A DNA stretch of 64,000 bases from Pseudomonadota bacterium (GTDB taxonomy: Bacteria > Pseudomonadota > Alphaproteobacteria > Sphingomonadales > Sphingomonadaceae). Under the pieces are notes generated by a model. That model worked only from the letters and a program-made list of their open reading frames with translations, searched no databases and was not told where the DNA came from. Numbering within the stretch: the first letter of the stretch is position 1; the number at the start of each line of letters is the position of its first letter. The translations under genes were made by a program, and so were the position numbers. Shown here piece by piece: positions 51,636 to 60,786 of this stretch. The stretch spans positions 186,001 to 250,000 of the forward strand of contig JAFAFE010000006.1 in the NCBI GenBank assembly GCA_023423655.1, given 5' to 3'.

Positions 51636-51711
51636 GCCGGGAAAACAAGGCAGGGATAAATAAGCGGGGGAAAATGCCCGCGAAAAATAAACCGGCCTTT
51701 TTTCAATCCTG

Positions 51712-51746
51712 AAAGCGCGCTGCGGCTTGCCTGTGGCGCGCTTTTT
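51712..51746 (+). terminator. Terminator after the DUF885 pair
   Basis: AAAGCGCGC and GCGCGCTTTTT form the stem around a 15-base loop. Just before it a second small hairpin, GCGGG/CCCGC, lies within the stop-proximal TAA repeats (51633-51692). Confidence 0.8.
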
Positions 51747-51830
51747 GCTATCCTCTCTCCCGCAGTACGGGGCAAAGCGCGGAAACGACCGGAAAAACCG
51801 GCATCCGGCGCGACGATAGGTGGGGGTCGC

Positions 51831-52781
51831 ATGGGACAGGTGAAGGCGGTAAAGCCGACCGATATATTTTCCTCAGACGAATGGCGTATATTGACGCAAG
51901 GCTCGCGCTGGCGCGGGTTGTGGCTGGTCGCCCATGCGTGGGGCGTGATTTTGTTGCTGATAGCCGGCGCGGTGTGGCTCGACCATCCGGTCGCGTGGAT
52001 TATCGCCGCTTTCCTCATCGGCGGGCGGCAATTGGGGCTTGCCATCCTCATGCATGATGCCGCCCACGGCCATCTCCACCCCGACCGCAAGCTTAACAAT
52101 TTCATCGGCGACTGGCTATGCGCCGCGCCGGTCGGCACTGACCTCCAAGCCTATCGCGCCTATCATCTGAAACATCATGCGTTCACCCAGCAGCCCGAAG
52201 ATCCCGACCTGCCCTTGTCCGCGCCCTTCCCGACCTCGCAAAGCTCTATTCTGCGCAAAATGGGGCGCGACCTCACCGGCATCACCTTTTTGAAGCAACG
52301 CGGCGCGCAGATCAAAATGGCGCTGGAAGGCATGAAGCCCGACGCCAAGGAACAGCAAGTCTTTATCGGCCGCGCGACCATCCGCTTCATCGGCTTTCAA
52401 CTTGTGTTGCTGGCCTTAAGTTTTGCGAGCGGTTATGGCATCCTGCCTTTTGCACTATGGTTTGTCGCACTCGCGACGAGCTTCCAGCTTTTCCTGCGCA
52501 TCCGCAATATTGCCGAACATGCCTGCACCACGACGGCGAGCGATGATCCGTTCAGCCATGCCCGCACCACGCTGGCCAGCGTTACCGAGCGGGCCTTGGT
52601 CGCACCTTATTGGGTCAATTATCATTTGGAGCATCATCTATTCATGGGCGTTCCGTGCTGGAACCTGCCGCGCGCCCACCGCGCCCTTATGAGCAAAGGC
52701 TATGGCCCGCGCATGACGGTTGCGGAAGGCTATGGCGAAGTCCTCGCCGAAGTCACCCAACCGCAACCCGCGACCGTTTAG
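51831..52781 (+). CDS. Membrane fatty-acid desaturase family protein
   Basis: 316 residues with the three His boxes of non-haem di-iron desaturases: MHDAAHGHLH, YRAYHLKHHAFTQ and NYHLEHHLFMG, plus EHAC near helix 4. Four membrane helices are apparent (LWLVAHAWGVILLLIAGAVW, AWIIAAFLIGGRQLGLAILM, IGFQLVLLALSFASGYGILP, ALWFVALATSFQLFLRI). Substrate (acyl lipid or carotenoid-like compound) cannot be told. GGGGG lies a few bases before the ATG. It overlaps the convergent MFS gene by four bases. Confidence 0.9.
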   Translation: MGQVKAVKPTDIFSSDEWRILTQGSRWRGLWLVAHAWGVILLLIAGAVWLDHPVAWIIAAFLIGGRQLGLAILMHDAAHGHLHPDRKLNNFIGDWLCAAPVGTDLQAYRAYHLKHHAFTQQPEDPDLPLSAPFPTSQSSILRKMGRDLTGITFLKQRGAQIKMALEGMKPDAKEQQVFIGRATIRFIGFQLVLLALSFASGYGILPFALWFVALATSFQLFLRIRNIAEHACTTTASDDPFSHARTTLASVTERALVAPYWVNYHLEHHLFMGVPCWNLPRAHRALMSKGYGPRMTVAEGYGEVLAEVTQPQPATV

Positions 52782-54022
52782 TCTATCGGCGTAAGCCTAT
52801 CGCGCGCCACCCCGCGCCGCGCGACCGATGTGGCAATCAGGGCGGCCAGCACCATGACCGCTGCAGCGATAAAGAAAGTCGTGCCGGGGTGCGGGATAGC
52901 GGCATCGGGTCCAACCGTCTTACCATAGGCCCAGCCGAAAAAGAGCGGCGAAATAACCCCCGCAATCGCGCCCACACTATTGTTCGCGCCCTGAAGCTGG
53001 CCCTGTTCGGTTTCGGAAACGCGGCGGGTCATGAGCGACTGGATGGTCGGCATCGCAAGGCCCCAAAAGGCATTGGGCAGCATCGCCGCGATAAATTGCC
53101 AGCCGGTGCTTGCCAGCCCCATACAGCCTATGCCGATGGCCCCCATCACCAGCCCCGCAATCATCGTGCGCCGATCGCCCAGGCGTTTGACCACCGGTCC
53201 CACAATGACACCCTGCACAAGCATATCCAGAACGCCGACTAGGGCGAGCAACAGGCCGACCTCTAACGGACCCCAGCCATAGCGATAGCCTGCATAAAGG
53301 ACGAACACCGCGCTGAACAAATGATGCGCGAAATAGAGCAGGAAATTGACCAGCGACAGTCCGGTCAATTCCGGATGCGAGGCCAGCAATTTGAGCGCCC
53401 CGAACGGGTTGGCGCGCTTCCACGAAAAGGCCATGCGCTTTTCCGGCGCAAGCGATTCCGGCAATACAAGCAGGCCGTAAAGAAAGGTCACGCCGCTCAA
53501 AATGGCCGCCGCCCAGAATGGCACGCGCGGCCCATATTCTCCCAAAACACCGCCGATAAACGGCCCCGCGACAAAGCCTGCGCTAAAGGCCGCGCCTATC
53601 AACCCATAAGCCCGCGCGCGACCTTCGGGCGGCGTGATGTCGGCCATATAGGCAAAAGCGGTGGTAAAGCTTGACGACATAATGCCCGACAATATGCGTC
53701 CTACAGCGAGCCACCACAGGTCCGGCGCGAGCGCCATCAGGACAAAGTCCGCCGCCAAACCGATGGCAGATAGCAAAAGGACCGGACGCCGCCCGTAACG
53801 GTCGGACAGCGATCCGATAATGGGCGAGCAGATGAATTGCATCGCCGCCCATAGCGCGATGAACAGGCCGTTATAAAAGCCCGCATCGGCGTTCGATCCC
53901 GCCATTTGCTCGATCAGCTTGGGGAGGATGGGAATGGTAATCCCCATCGCCATCACGTCGATAAATGCGACAACAAAGATGAAAATAAGCGCCGGGGAAA
54001 AGCGGCTGCGGCGGGCGGTCAC
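52778..54022 (-). CDS. MFS transporter, Tet-like 12-helix drug exporter
   Basis: A 414-residue transporter with motif A between helices 2 and 3 (GSLSDRYGRRPVLLLSAIGL) and the family marker MADITPPEGRARAYGLIGAA. The layout is that of TetA-type 12-TM exporters (proton antiport). The start is GTG 54022, as the preceding ATG is out of frame. Many chromosomal Tet-like proteins of this type do not confer tetracycline resistance, so the substrate is open. Confidence 0.9.
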   Translation of the reverse strand: MTARRSRFSPALIFIFVVAFIDVMAMGITIPILPKLIEQMAGSNADAGFYNGLFIALWAAMQFICSPIIGSLSDRYGRRPVLLLSAIGLAADFVLMALAPDLWWLAVGRILSGIMSSSFTTAFAYMADITPPEGRARAYGLIGAAFSAGFVAGPFIGGVLGEYGPRVPFWAAAILSGVTFLYGLLVLPESLAPEKRMAFSWKRANPFGALKLLASHPELTGLSLVNFLLYFAHHLFSAVFVLYAGYRYGWGPLEVGLLLALVGVLDMLVQGVIVGPVVKRLGDRRTMIAGLVMGAIGIGCMGLASTGWQFIAAMLPNAFWGLAMPTIQSLMTRRVSETEQGQLQGANNSVGAIAGVISPLFFGWAYGKTVGPDAAIPHPGTTFFIAAAVMVLAALIATSVARRGVARDRLTPID

Positions 54023-54026
54023 GCGC

Positions 54027-54575
54027 TCATTCTCCGGCCTGCGGACTTGGGGTCCGAGAGGGTGAGGCCTGTTTGCGGCTTTCCTCCCTTTTCAAAAGGT
54101 CCAGCAAGCCGTCAATTTTGGTGTGGAGCCGTTTGATTTCCAATTCGGCGTGGAGGTTGACCTGATAGTCATGGCGCGCCGCGATACGGTCTTTGGCCGC
54201 CTGCCTGTTCTGGCTCATCATGATGATCGGCGCCTGGATGGCGGCCAGCATCGACAGCATCAGGTTGAGGAATATATAAGGATAAGGATCAAAGGTCAGG
54301 CCAAGCTTGGTCATCACGCCCGAATTGAGTAGCATCCACGCGACCAGCACCACCGCAAAACCGATGATGAAGCCCCACGACCCGCCAATCGCGGCGACCC
54401 TGTCGGCCAGTCTGTCACCAAAGCCCGTATTGGCATCGCATGTGTCGACCACATCGCTCGCCATGATGTTGCGGCTGCGGATCGCTTCCAGCACCCGCTC
54501 CTCTTCGGTTTCCAGCTCCTCCAGCGTTTTGCCAAGCAGGTCGAGCGCCAGTTGTTCGATGGTCGGACCGTTCAT
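54027..54575 (-). CDS. DUF1003 membrane protein
   Basis: About 182 residues from ATG 54575 (GGAGG upstream). DUF1003 core: DRLADRVAAIGGSWGFIIGF, then DPYPYIFLNLMLSMLAAIQA and PIIMMSQNRQAAKDRIAARH. Two membrane helices are followed by a charged helix (HAELEIKRLHTKIDGLLDLL), which may be a coiled coil. Function unknown. It ends 5 bp ahead of the MFS gene, so the two likely share a transcript. Confidence 0.88.
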   Translation of the reverse strand: MNGPTIEQLALDLLGKTLEELETEEERVLEAIRSRNIMASDVVDTCDANTGFGDRLADRVAAIGGSWGFIIGFAVVLVAWMLLNSGVMTKLGLTFDPYPYIFLNLMLSMLAAIQAPIIMMSQNRQAAKDRIAARHDYQVNLHAELEIKRLHTKIDGLLDLLKREESRKQASPSRTPSPQAGE

Positions 54576-54643
54576 TCTTTTGCCTCCCGGTCGCGTGATG
54601 ACGCCTAGCCAACCATCGAAATGCATTTTCGATCCAGCGCCGC

Positions 54644-56221
54644 TCAGCTTAACGCTTCACTGATAAGGTTCCGGCTATTATCAATGCCATAAAGCGCAAT
54701 GAAGCTGCCCATACGCGGCCCTTGTTCGGCCCCCAACAGCGTTTCATAGAGCGCCTTGAACCAGTCGCGCAGATTTTCAAAACCATAGGCTTCGTCCTTG
54801 CCGATGGCATAGACGATATTTTGAATATCTTCGGCGGGCGCGCCCGCAGGCAGAGCCGCCAATTCGCTGTCGAGCTTGCGCAGGGCCGCCGCTTCATTGT
54901 CGGTCGGCGCACGACGCTTTAAGGTCGGGGCGACAAAATCGCGGTGATAGGCGAGCGCATGGCCGACCAGCGCATCCAGCTCCGGATGGTTTTCCGGCTC
55001 CGCATCCGCGACATAATTGCCGAGATAACTCCACACCTGATCGCGCGTCGCCCCTGCGGGCAATACGCCGACAAGGTTGAGCAGCAAGCCGAACGTCACC
55101 GGCAACGGCGCGTTCGGCACCTTGCCATTATGGATATGATGCACCGGATTACCGAGCTGTTTGGCCGCATCCTGATCGTGCCAAGTGTTGCGGAACTGGT
55201 AATATTCATCAACCGCCTTGGGGATGACGCCCATATGCAGTTGCTTGGCCGACTTCGGCTCGCGGAACGCATAGAAAGCCACGCTTTCCTGAGGCCCATA
55301 GGTAAGCCAATCTTCAAGCGCGAGGCCATTGCCCTTGGACTTGGAAATCTTCTCGCCCTTATCGTCGAGGAACATTTCATAGATTAAGCTTTCGGGCGGA
55401 CGACCACCCAGCACCCGCTCGATCTTGCCCGATTGCACGCCGCTATCGGTCAAGTCCTTGCCATACATTTCATAGTCAACGCCGAGCGCAACCCAGCGCA
55501 TCGCCCAATCGACCTTCCATTGGAGCTTGGCCTTGCCGCCCAAAATCGACTGTTCGACCGTCTCGCCTTCATCATCGGTAAAACGGATGAGGCCCGCATC
55601 GGCATCGACCACTTCGACCGGCACCTGCAACACAATGCCGCTCTTTTCGCTCACCGGCAGCACCGGCGAATAGGTCGCCGCACGTTCCTTGCGCAAGGTC
55701 GGCAACATGATGTCCATAATTCCCTGATAATGGCGCAGCACATTTTTGAGCGCATCGTCAAACGCGCCGCTTTCATAGCGTTCGGTCGCCGACACAAATT
55801 CATAGTCAAAGCCGAAACGATCCAGAAAATCGCGCAGCATCGCATTATTATGATGCGCAAAGCTTTCAAATTTGCCGAACGGGTCGGGGATGCGCGTCAA
55901 GGGCTTGCCCAGATGTTCGGTCAGCATCGCGCCATTGGGGATATTGTCCGGCACTTTGCGCAGGCCGTCCATATCGTCGCTGAACGCCACCAGTCGCGTC
56001 TTGGCGCCCGGCACCAGGGTTTCATAAGCATGGCGCACCATCGTCGTGCGCAAGACTTCGTTGAACGTGCCGATATGCGGCAGACCCGACGGGCCATAGC
56101 CGGTTTCGAACAGGACAGGCGCGCCATCCGGCTTTCCTTGCGGATAGCGTTTGACGAGCTTCTTCGCTTCCTCAAACGGCCATGCCTTGGAGGTCATTGC
56201 GATAGATTGAAGCTCGGTCAC
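54644..56221 (-). CDS. lysS: Class I lysyl-tRNA synthetase
   Basis: A 525-residue class I-type LysRS (archaeal/alphaproteobacterial), unrelated to the common class II enzyme. Signature motifs are HIGH as PHIGTFNEVLR and KMSKS as KGEKISKSKGNGLALEDWL; FETGYGPSGLPHIG is a hallmark of the family. It charges tRNA-Lys. Start GTG 56221 with AAGGG six bases upstream; an in-frame ATG at 56197 lacks a good ribosome-binding site. Confidence 0.96.
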   Translation of the reverse strand: MTELQSIAMTSKAWPFEEAKKLVKRYPQGKPDGAPVLFETGYGPSGLPHIGTFNEVLRTTMVRHAYETLVPGAKTRLVAFSDDMDGLRKVPDNIPNGAMLTEHLGKPLTRIPDPFGKFESFAHHNNAMLRDFLDRFGFDYEFVSATERYESGAFDDALKNVLRHYQGIMDIMLPTLRKERAATYSPVLPVSEKSGIVLQVPVEVVDADAGLIRFTDDEGETVEQSILGGKAKLQWKVDWAMRWVALGVDYEMYGKDLTDSGVQSGKIERVLGGRPPESLIYEMFLDDKGEKISKSKGNGLALEDWLTYGPQESVAFYAFREPKSAKQLHMGVIPKAVDEYYQFRNTWHDQDAAKQLGNPVHHIHNGKVPNAPLPVTFGLLLNLVGVLPAGATRDQVWSYLGNYVADAEPENHPELDALVGHALAYHRDFVAPTLKRRAPTDNEAAALRKLDSELAALPAGAPAEDIQNIVYAIGKDEAYGFENLRDWFKALYETLLGAEQGPRMGSFIALYGIDNSRNLISEALS

Positions 56222-56260
56222 TTGTTGCCCTTTCGTTCACATTCTGGTTAGGGAGAAAAA

Positions 56261-59155
56261 ATGTCGGCCCCCGCCTTAAACTTTCCTGCGCTCCATGCAA
56301 GCCATGCCGGTATCTGGATCGCAACGCCCGACGGCACAGTGCGCGAAGTCGGCAAAGGCGAAGCGATAGCGCGCGCGGCGGAAACGCCGATGATTTTGCT
56401 GAACGCGCCGCTGACAGGGCAGCGGCTTGGCTATGCCGATGTGTCGGGGCTGGATTTGCTGGAATTATTTGCGTTTGTGCATCCCGCGAAATTTGCGGTG
56501 CCGACGCCTGCCGGGTTGGCGCGGGCTTTGGGAATAGCATTTTCCAAATCGGGCATGGCAAAGCCCTCCCCCCTTCAGGGGGGAGGGTTGGGTGGGGGGC
56601 CTGTCAATGCGAGCGGTGCGCTTGTTGACAGGCCCCACCCCAACCCCTCCCCTAAAGGGGAGGGGCTAGAGAAACATATTCCCCTCCTCTATCTCGCCGC
56701 CGCGCAAAAACTGATCGCGACCCTCGCCGATCCCGAATGGGCCGAGCGTGAAGGGGCGTGGACGGCGGCGCAGTCTTTGGCGCGGTTGCGGTGGCCTTGG
56801 GGGCAGATTGTCGCCCAAACGATCAAGCGGCCCGAACAGGCCGAACGCTGGCTCTTTTCCAAGCTGCCCGAATGGGAGGAAATGCCGCCTCGTGCAGCGC
56901 CCAAGCCCGTCATCATCGGCGAGGATGCGGCGGTCGAGCATCTCCATCACCTGACCGGCGACGATGCGGAATTGCGTCCCGGCCAACAGCTTTATACCCG
57001 CGCCGCCGCCCATGCCTTCCGCCCGCGCGAGCGGCGCGACGCGCCCAATATGCTGCTGGCCGAAGCCGGCACCGGCATCGGCAAGACTTTGGGCTATCTT
57101 GCGCCCGCTGCGCTGTGGTCACGCCAATCGGGCGGCGCGGTGTGGGTGTCGACCTATACCAAGGCGCTGCAACGCCAATTATCGCGCGAAACCGAGCGGC
57201 TTTATTTGAACCCCGCACAGCATCGCGACAAGGTGGTGGTGCGCAAGGGCCGTGAAAATTATCTTTGCCTGCTCAACCTTGAAGATGCGTTGCAAGGCGG
57301 ATTTGCGGGGCGCGCGGCGGTACTGGCGCAACTGGTCGCGCGCTGGGCCGCCTATAGCCGCGATGGCGATATGATTGGCGGGGATTTGCCGGGGTGGATT
57401 CCCACCCTGTTCCGGCGCAATGGCTCGACCGCGCTCACCGACCGGCGCGGCGAATGTATTTATGCAGGCTGCCCGCATTACCGCAAATGCTTCATCGAGC
57501 GGGCCGCACGCGGGTCTGCCCATGCCGATATTGTCATCGCCAACCATGCGCTGTTGATGGTCGTCGCCGCCCGCGCACACGATTATAGCGACAAGCCTGC
57601 CCGCATCATTTTCGACGAAGGCCATCATCTGTTCGATGCGGCCGATTCGATGTTCGCGGTCGCGCTTACCGGACAAGAGGCGATTGAAATCCGCCGCTGG
57701 GTGCTGGGACCGGAAGGCAATGCACGCGGGCGCAGGCGCGGGCTTGCGGCGCGGCTTTCCGATGTTGCTAGCTATGATGAAGCAGGCGCGCAGGCGATTA
57801 TCGCGGCCAGCACCGCAGCGCAGGCGCTCCCTTCCGATGGCTGGCTGCAACGACTGGGTGAAGGCGACCCGTTCGGGCCGGTGGAGCGGCTGCTGGCGGC
57901 GGTGCGCGGCACTGTCTATGCACGCGATGACCAAGGCGATGCGGGCTATGGCCTCGAAACCGAAATGGCCGAACTGGACGCTACGCTCGTCGAAGCGGCA
58001 GGCCCCGCTGCACAAGCGATAGATGCTCTCCTCCGTCCGCTGGTGGCCCTCGGCAAAAGGCTGGAGGCGGTGATGGAGGAAGCGCCCGACTGGCTCGATG
58101 CCGCCGCCCGCGCGCGGGTCGAAGGGGCGATTGGCAGCCTCTCCTTACGCTGCGAGACTTTGGGCGCATGGTTATCGCTCCTGTCGCGTGTCGGTGGCCC
58201 CGCCATGCCCGATTTTGTCGATTGGCTTGCGGTCGACCGCATCGAGGGGCGCGAATGGGATATGGGTATCCACCGCCATTGGCTTGACCCCACCAAGCCG
58301 GTTGCCGAAACCGTCCTCAAGCCCGCGCATGGCGTGGTGATGACATCGGCGACGTTGCGCAGCGGCGGCGACTGGGCGGTGGCCGAAGCGCGGACGGGGG
58401 CGGTCCATCTGGAAAGCCCGGTTGAAAAAATCGGCGTCGATAGCCCGTTCGATTATGCGCGCCAGTCCGAAGTGCTGATCGTCACCGATGTGAAGAAAGG
58501 CGATTTGCCCCAGCTAGCGGGCGCTTATGCGCGGCTTATCGAAGCGGCCCAAGGAGGCACGCTGGGCCTGTTCACCGCCATTCGCCGCTTGCGCAGCGTC
58601 CATGCGCGCATTGCCGACCGCTTGGCCCGCGCCGGATTGCCGCTTTACGCCCAGCATGTCGATCCGATCGACACCGGCACTTTGGTCGATATTTTCCGCG
58701 ATGATCCGCGCGCCTCGCTGCTCGGCACCGATGCGTTGCGCGACGGGGTTGATGTGCCGGGCGATTCGCTAAGGCTCGTCATCATGGAGGGCGTGCCTTG
58801 GCCCAAGCCCACCGTGCTCCACAGCGCGCGGCGTCTGGCGGCGGGCGGATCGGCTTATGATGATATGCTGATCCGCGCGAAACTTGCGCAAGCCTTTGGC
58901 CGCCTCATCCGTCGCCAAGGGGATCGCGGGCAATTTATCCTGCTGTCCGCCGCTGTTCCGTCGCGCTTGCTCACCGCTTTTCCGGAAGGAACGCCAATCC
59001 GTCGTGTGTCGCTGGATGAAGCGGTGCGTCATGTAATCGCAGCACAAAGCCATCATACCCCCTTCCATGAACAGGATAAATCCGGCAAAGCCTTGGGGAT
59101 AGACGATGGACTTCCCCGCTTTCCGCCGGGGGATGTAAATAGCCCGGGGAAGTAA
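56261..59155 (+). CDS. DinG-like ATP-dependent DNA helicase with inserted repeat
   Basis: A 964-residue XPD/DinG-type helicase. Walker A is LAEAGTGIGKTLGYLAPAAL. The iron-sulfur Cys region is GECIYAGCPHYRKCFIERAA. The DEAH-type box is IIFDEGHHLFDAAD. Late motifs are VVMTSATLRSGGDW and LRDGVDVPGDSLRLVIMEGV, and QAFGRLIRRQGDRGQFILL carries the arginine-finger motif. Residues about 101-138 (KPSPLQGGGLGGGPVNASGA, then RPHPNPSPKGEGLEK) are encoded by a dispersed palindromic element that keeps the frame. It would unwind DNA, probably in repair. GGGAG lies just before the ATG. Confidence 0.93.
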   Translation: MSAPALNFPALHASHAGIWIATPDGTVREVGKGEAIARAAETPMILLNAPLTGQRLGYADVSGLDLLELFAFVHPAKFAVPTPAGLARALGIAFSKSGMAKPSPLQGGGLGGGPVNASGALVDRPHPNPSPKGEGLEKHIPLLYLAAAQKLIATLADPEWAEREGAWTAAQSLARLRWPWGQIVAQTIKRPEQAERWLFSKLPEWEEMPPRAAPKPVIIGEDAAVEHLHHLTGDDAELRPGQQLYTRAAAHAFRPRERRDAPNMLLAEAGTGIGKTLGYLAPAALWSRQSGGAVWVSTYTKALQRQLSRETERLYLNPAQHRDKVVVRKGRENYLCLLNLEDALQGGFAGRAAVLAQLVARWAAYSRDGDMIGGDLPGWIPTLFRRNGSTALTDRRGECIYAGCPHYRKCFIERAARGSAHADIVIANHALLMVVAARAHDYSDKPARIIFDEGHHLFDAADSMFAVALTGQEAIEIRRWVLGPEGNARGRRRGLAARLSDVASYDEAGAQAIIAASTAAQALPSDGWLQRLGEGDPFGPVERLLAAVRGTVYARDDQGDAGYGLETEMAELDATLVEAAGPAAQAIDALLRPLVALGKRLEAVMEEAPDWLDAAARARVEGAIGSLSLRCETLGAWLSLLSRVGGPAMPDFVDWLAVDRIEGREWDMGIHRHWLDPTKPVAETVLKPAHGVVMTSATLRSGGDWAVAEARTGAVHLESPVEKIGVDSPFDYARQSEVLIVTDVKKGDLPQLAGAYARLIEAAQGGTLGLFTAIRRLRSVHARIADRLARAGLPLYAQHVDPIDTGTLVDIFRDDPRASLLGTDALRDGVDVPGDSLRLVIMEGVPWPKPTVLHSARRLAAGGSAYDDMLIRAKLAQAFGRLIRRQGDRGQFILLSAAVPSRLLTAFPEGTPIRRVSLDEAVRHVIAAQSHHTPFHEQDKSGKALGIDDGLPRFPPGDVNSPGK
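56562..56667. repeat. Family C palindromic element inserted in frame in the helicase gene
   Basis: About 106 bp. AGCCCTCCCCCCTTCAGGGG opens it and ends pairing with AGGGGAGGGGCT; the inner arms GGGCCTGTCAA-like and TTGACAGGCCCC pair. Same family as the intergenic copies at 22548-22612 and 25508-25590. It inserts about 36 residues without a stop codon in a variable linker ahead of the helicase core. Confidence 0.88.
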
Positions 59156-59217
59156 ATGGCCGGGACGCAAATGGCCCGGCGATGTGAATCGCCGAGGGTG
59201 TAAATGGAGAGTGAGAC

Positions 59218-59760
59218 TTGAAGACGCTAACCGTGCTGCGCCATGCAAAGTCGGGGTGGGATGAACCGGCGGCGCGCGATTTTGATCGCATCGTCAATGA
59301 TCGCGGCAAGCGCGCGGCAAAGACGATTGGTGAATATGCGCGCGCGCAAGGGTTGAAATTCGACATGATTGTCGCTTCGCCCGCAGCCCGGGTGGTCGAT
59401 ACGCTCGACATTTTCCAGACCGCGATGGGCAATGAAAATCTGGAGCCGAAATGGGACCGGCGCATTTATCTCGCCTCGTCCGCCTCGCTGCTCGATGTAT
59501 TGCGCGACGTCCCCGACAGCGCAACCGATGTGCTGATGGTCGGCCATAATCCTGGGCTGGAGGATTTGCTGCTGGAATTGGTGCCGGACAGCAAGGATGA
59601 ACCGCTGCGCGCCGTGCCGGAAGAAAAATTCCCGACTGCAGCCCTCGCCCGGCTGGAGCTGCCCATCAGCAAATGGGCCGATGTTGCGGTGCGTAGCGCG
59701 CATATCACCCATATGGTCCGCCCGCGCGATCTCGACCCCGGCCTAGGCCCTGAAGAGTAA
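59218..59760 (+). CDS. SixA-like histidine phosphatase
   Basis: 180 residues of the branch 2/SixA type: LTVLRHAKSGWDEPAARDFD carries the RH catalytic motif (RHAKS), with IVASPAARVVDTLDIF and LMVGHNPGLEDLLLEL for the second His. The start is TTG at 59218 with GGAG about 11 bases upstream. SixA removes phosphate from phosphohistidine in HPt domains or PTS proteins, but the substrate here is not known. The region before it has short repeats. Confidence 0.88.
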   Translation: MKTLTVLRHAKSGWDEPAARDFDRIVNDRGKRAAKTIGEYARAQGLKFDMIVASPAARVVDTLDIFQTAMGNENLEPKWDRRIYLASSASLLDVLRDVPDSATDVLMVGHNPGLEDLLLELVPDSKDEPLRAVPEEKFPTAALARLELPISKWADVAVRSAHITHMVRPRDLDPGLGPEE

Positions 59761-59805
59761 GCGCCCCTGAAGAATAAGCGGCCCCGAAGAATAAGCGGCA
59801 GTTTT
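59757..59805. repeat. Short tandem repeats at the SixA-like stop codon
   Basis: After the stop TAAGCG, the unit GAAGAATAAGCGG recurs twice with small changes. Same style as 20826-20872, 51633-51692 and 59140-59215. Confidence 0.6.
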
Positions 59806-59814
59806 GCCGGGTTT

Positions 59815-60237
59815 TTAAACCTGACTGTCGGCCAAGGCGCGCGCGAGCCGATCGCGGATCTTGCGCAGCTCGGCCAGTTTTTCAGCCCCGATAGCGTCCG
59901 CCTTGATGCTTTGCGGCAAAGCAGACGTGGCAGCAACGGACGTGGCAGCAGCGGGGGCTGTCCGTTCCGCTTCACCCTGCCCCTCACCCGGTATCAGCCC
60001 TGATGCCAGCGCCTTTTCCGCGCCCTTGATCGTAAAGCCTTCGACATTGAGCAACCGGTTGATGCGGTCGATTAGCGCCACATCTTCGGGGCGGTAATAA
60101 CGGCGGTTCCCCGCGCGCGTCAGCGGCTTGAGCGCGGAAAAACGGGTTTCCCAATAGCGCAAAATATGGGTTGGCAGACCGAATTGTTCGGCGACTTCGC
60201 CGATGGTCCGCAATGCACCCTGATCCTTGTTTGTCAT
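59815..60237 (-). CDS. MerR family transcriptional regulator
   Basis: 140 residues. N-terminal winged helix: TIGEVAEQFGLPTHILRYWE, RFSALKPLTRAGNRRYYRPE, DVALIDRINRLLNVEGFTIK. The C-terminal part is Ala-rich with no Cys, so metal sensing is unlikely. This gene regularly follows ihfA in alphaproteobacteria. It starts 70 bp after the ihfA stop. Confidence 0.92.
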   Translation of the reverse strand: MTNKDQGALRTIGEVAEQFGLPTHILRYWETRFSALKPLTRAGNRRYYRPEDVALIDRINRLLNVEGFTIKGAEKALASGLIPGEGQGEAERTAPAAATSVAATSALPQSIKADAIGAEKLAELRKIRDRLARALADSQV

Positions 60238-60307
60238 TGTTAGTTATCCGGTCCTTGCAAGCTCTTTCGGTTGAAAGTTCCCGCCCTGACTTTCGGAGCT
60301 AACAATA

Positions 60308-60607
60308 TTATCCCGCTTTTACAATCCGATCACGCAGCGATTGGCTGGCACGGAATGTCAAAACACGACGGGAGGAGATGGGAACCTCGACACCGGTCTT
60401 GGGATTGCGACCGATCCGTTCGCCCTTGTCGCGCAGAACAAAAGTGCCAAAGCCCGAAAGCTTCACATTTTCCCCATGTTCCAGCGCCCCGCACATCAAA
60501 TCAATGATGGATTCCACCAATTGTGCCGAATCCGCGCGCGATAGACCCACTTTTTTGTTGATCGAATCCGCCAAGTCAGCGCGTGTTAATGTGCCTGCAG
60601 AACGCAT
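60308..60607 (-). CDS. ihfA: Integration host factor alpha subunit
   Basis: 99 residues from ATG 60607 with GAGGAC upstream. DNA-bending histone-like protein: TRADLADSINKKVGLSRADS, GENVKLSGFGTFVLRDKGER, then RNPKTGVEVPISSRRVLTFR, where the P-containing arm intercalates DNA. With IhfB it helps recombination, replication and transcription. The extended frame to 60640 is not needed. Confidence 0.96.
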   Translation of the reverse strand: MRSAGTLTRADLADSINKKVGLSRADSAQLVESIIDLMCGALEHGENVKLSGFGTFVLRDKGERIGRNPKTGVEVPISSRRVLTFRASQSLRDRIVKAG

Positions 60608-60786
60608 GTTGTCCTCATTCCTTATGTATGACCCACTCAAGCCCTCTCAGGGCTGAACGCGAAATGGTGCGTTTTGCCCCTTGTCCGCGTAATGAAGTTT
60701 CACAATGCGGCGAGATTTCGCAGTCTTCAAGGCTTAATTCAATGCGATTCTTATTTGTTTATATAAACTATTGTATTAACGCAATT

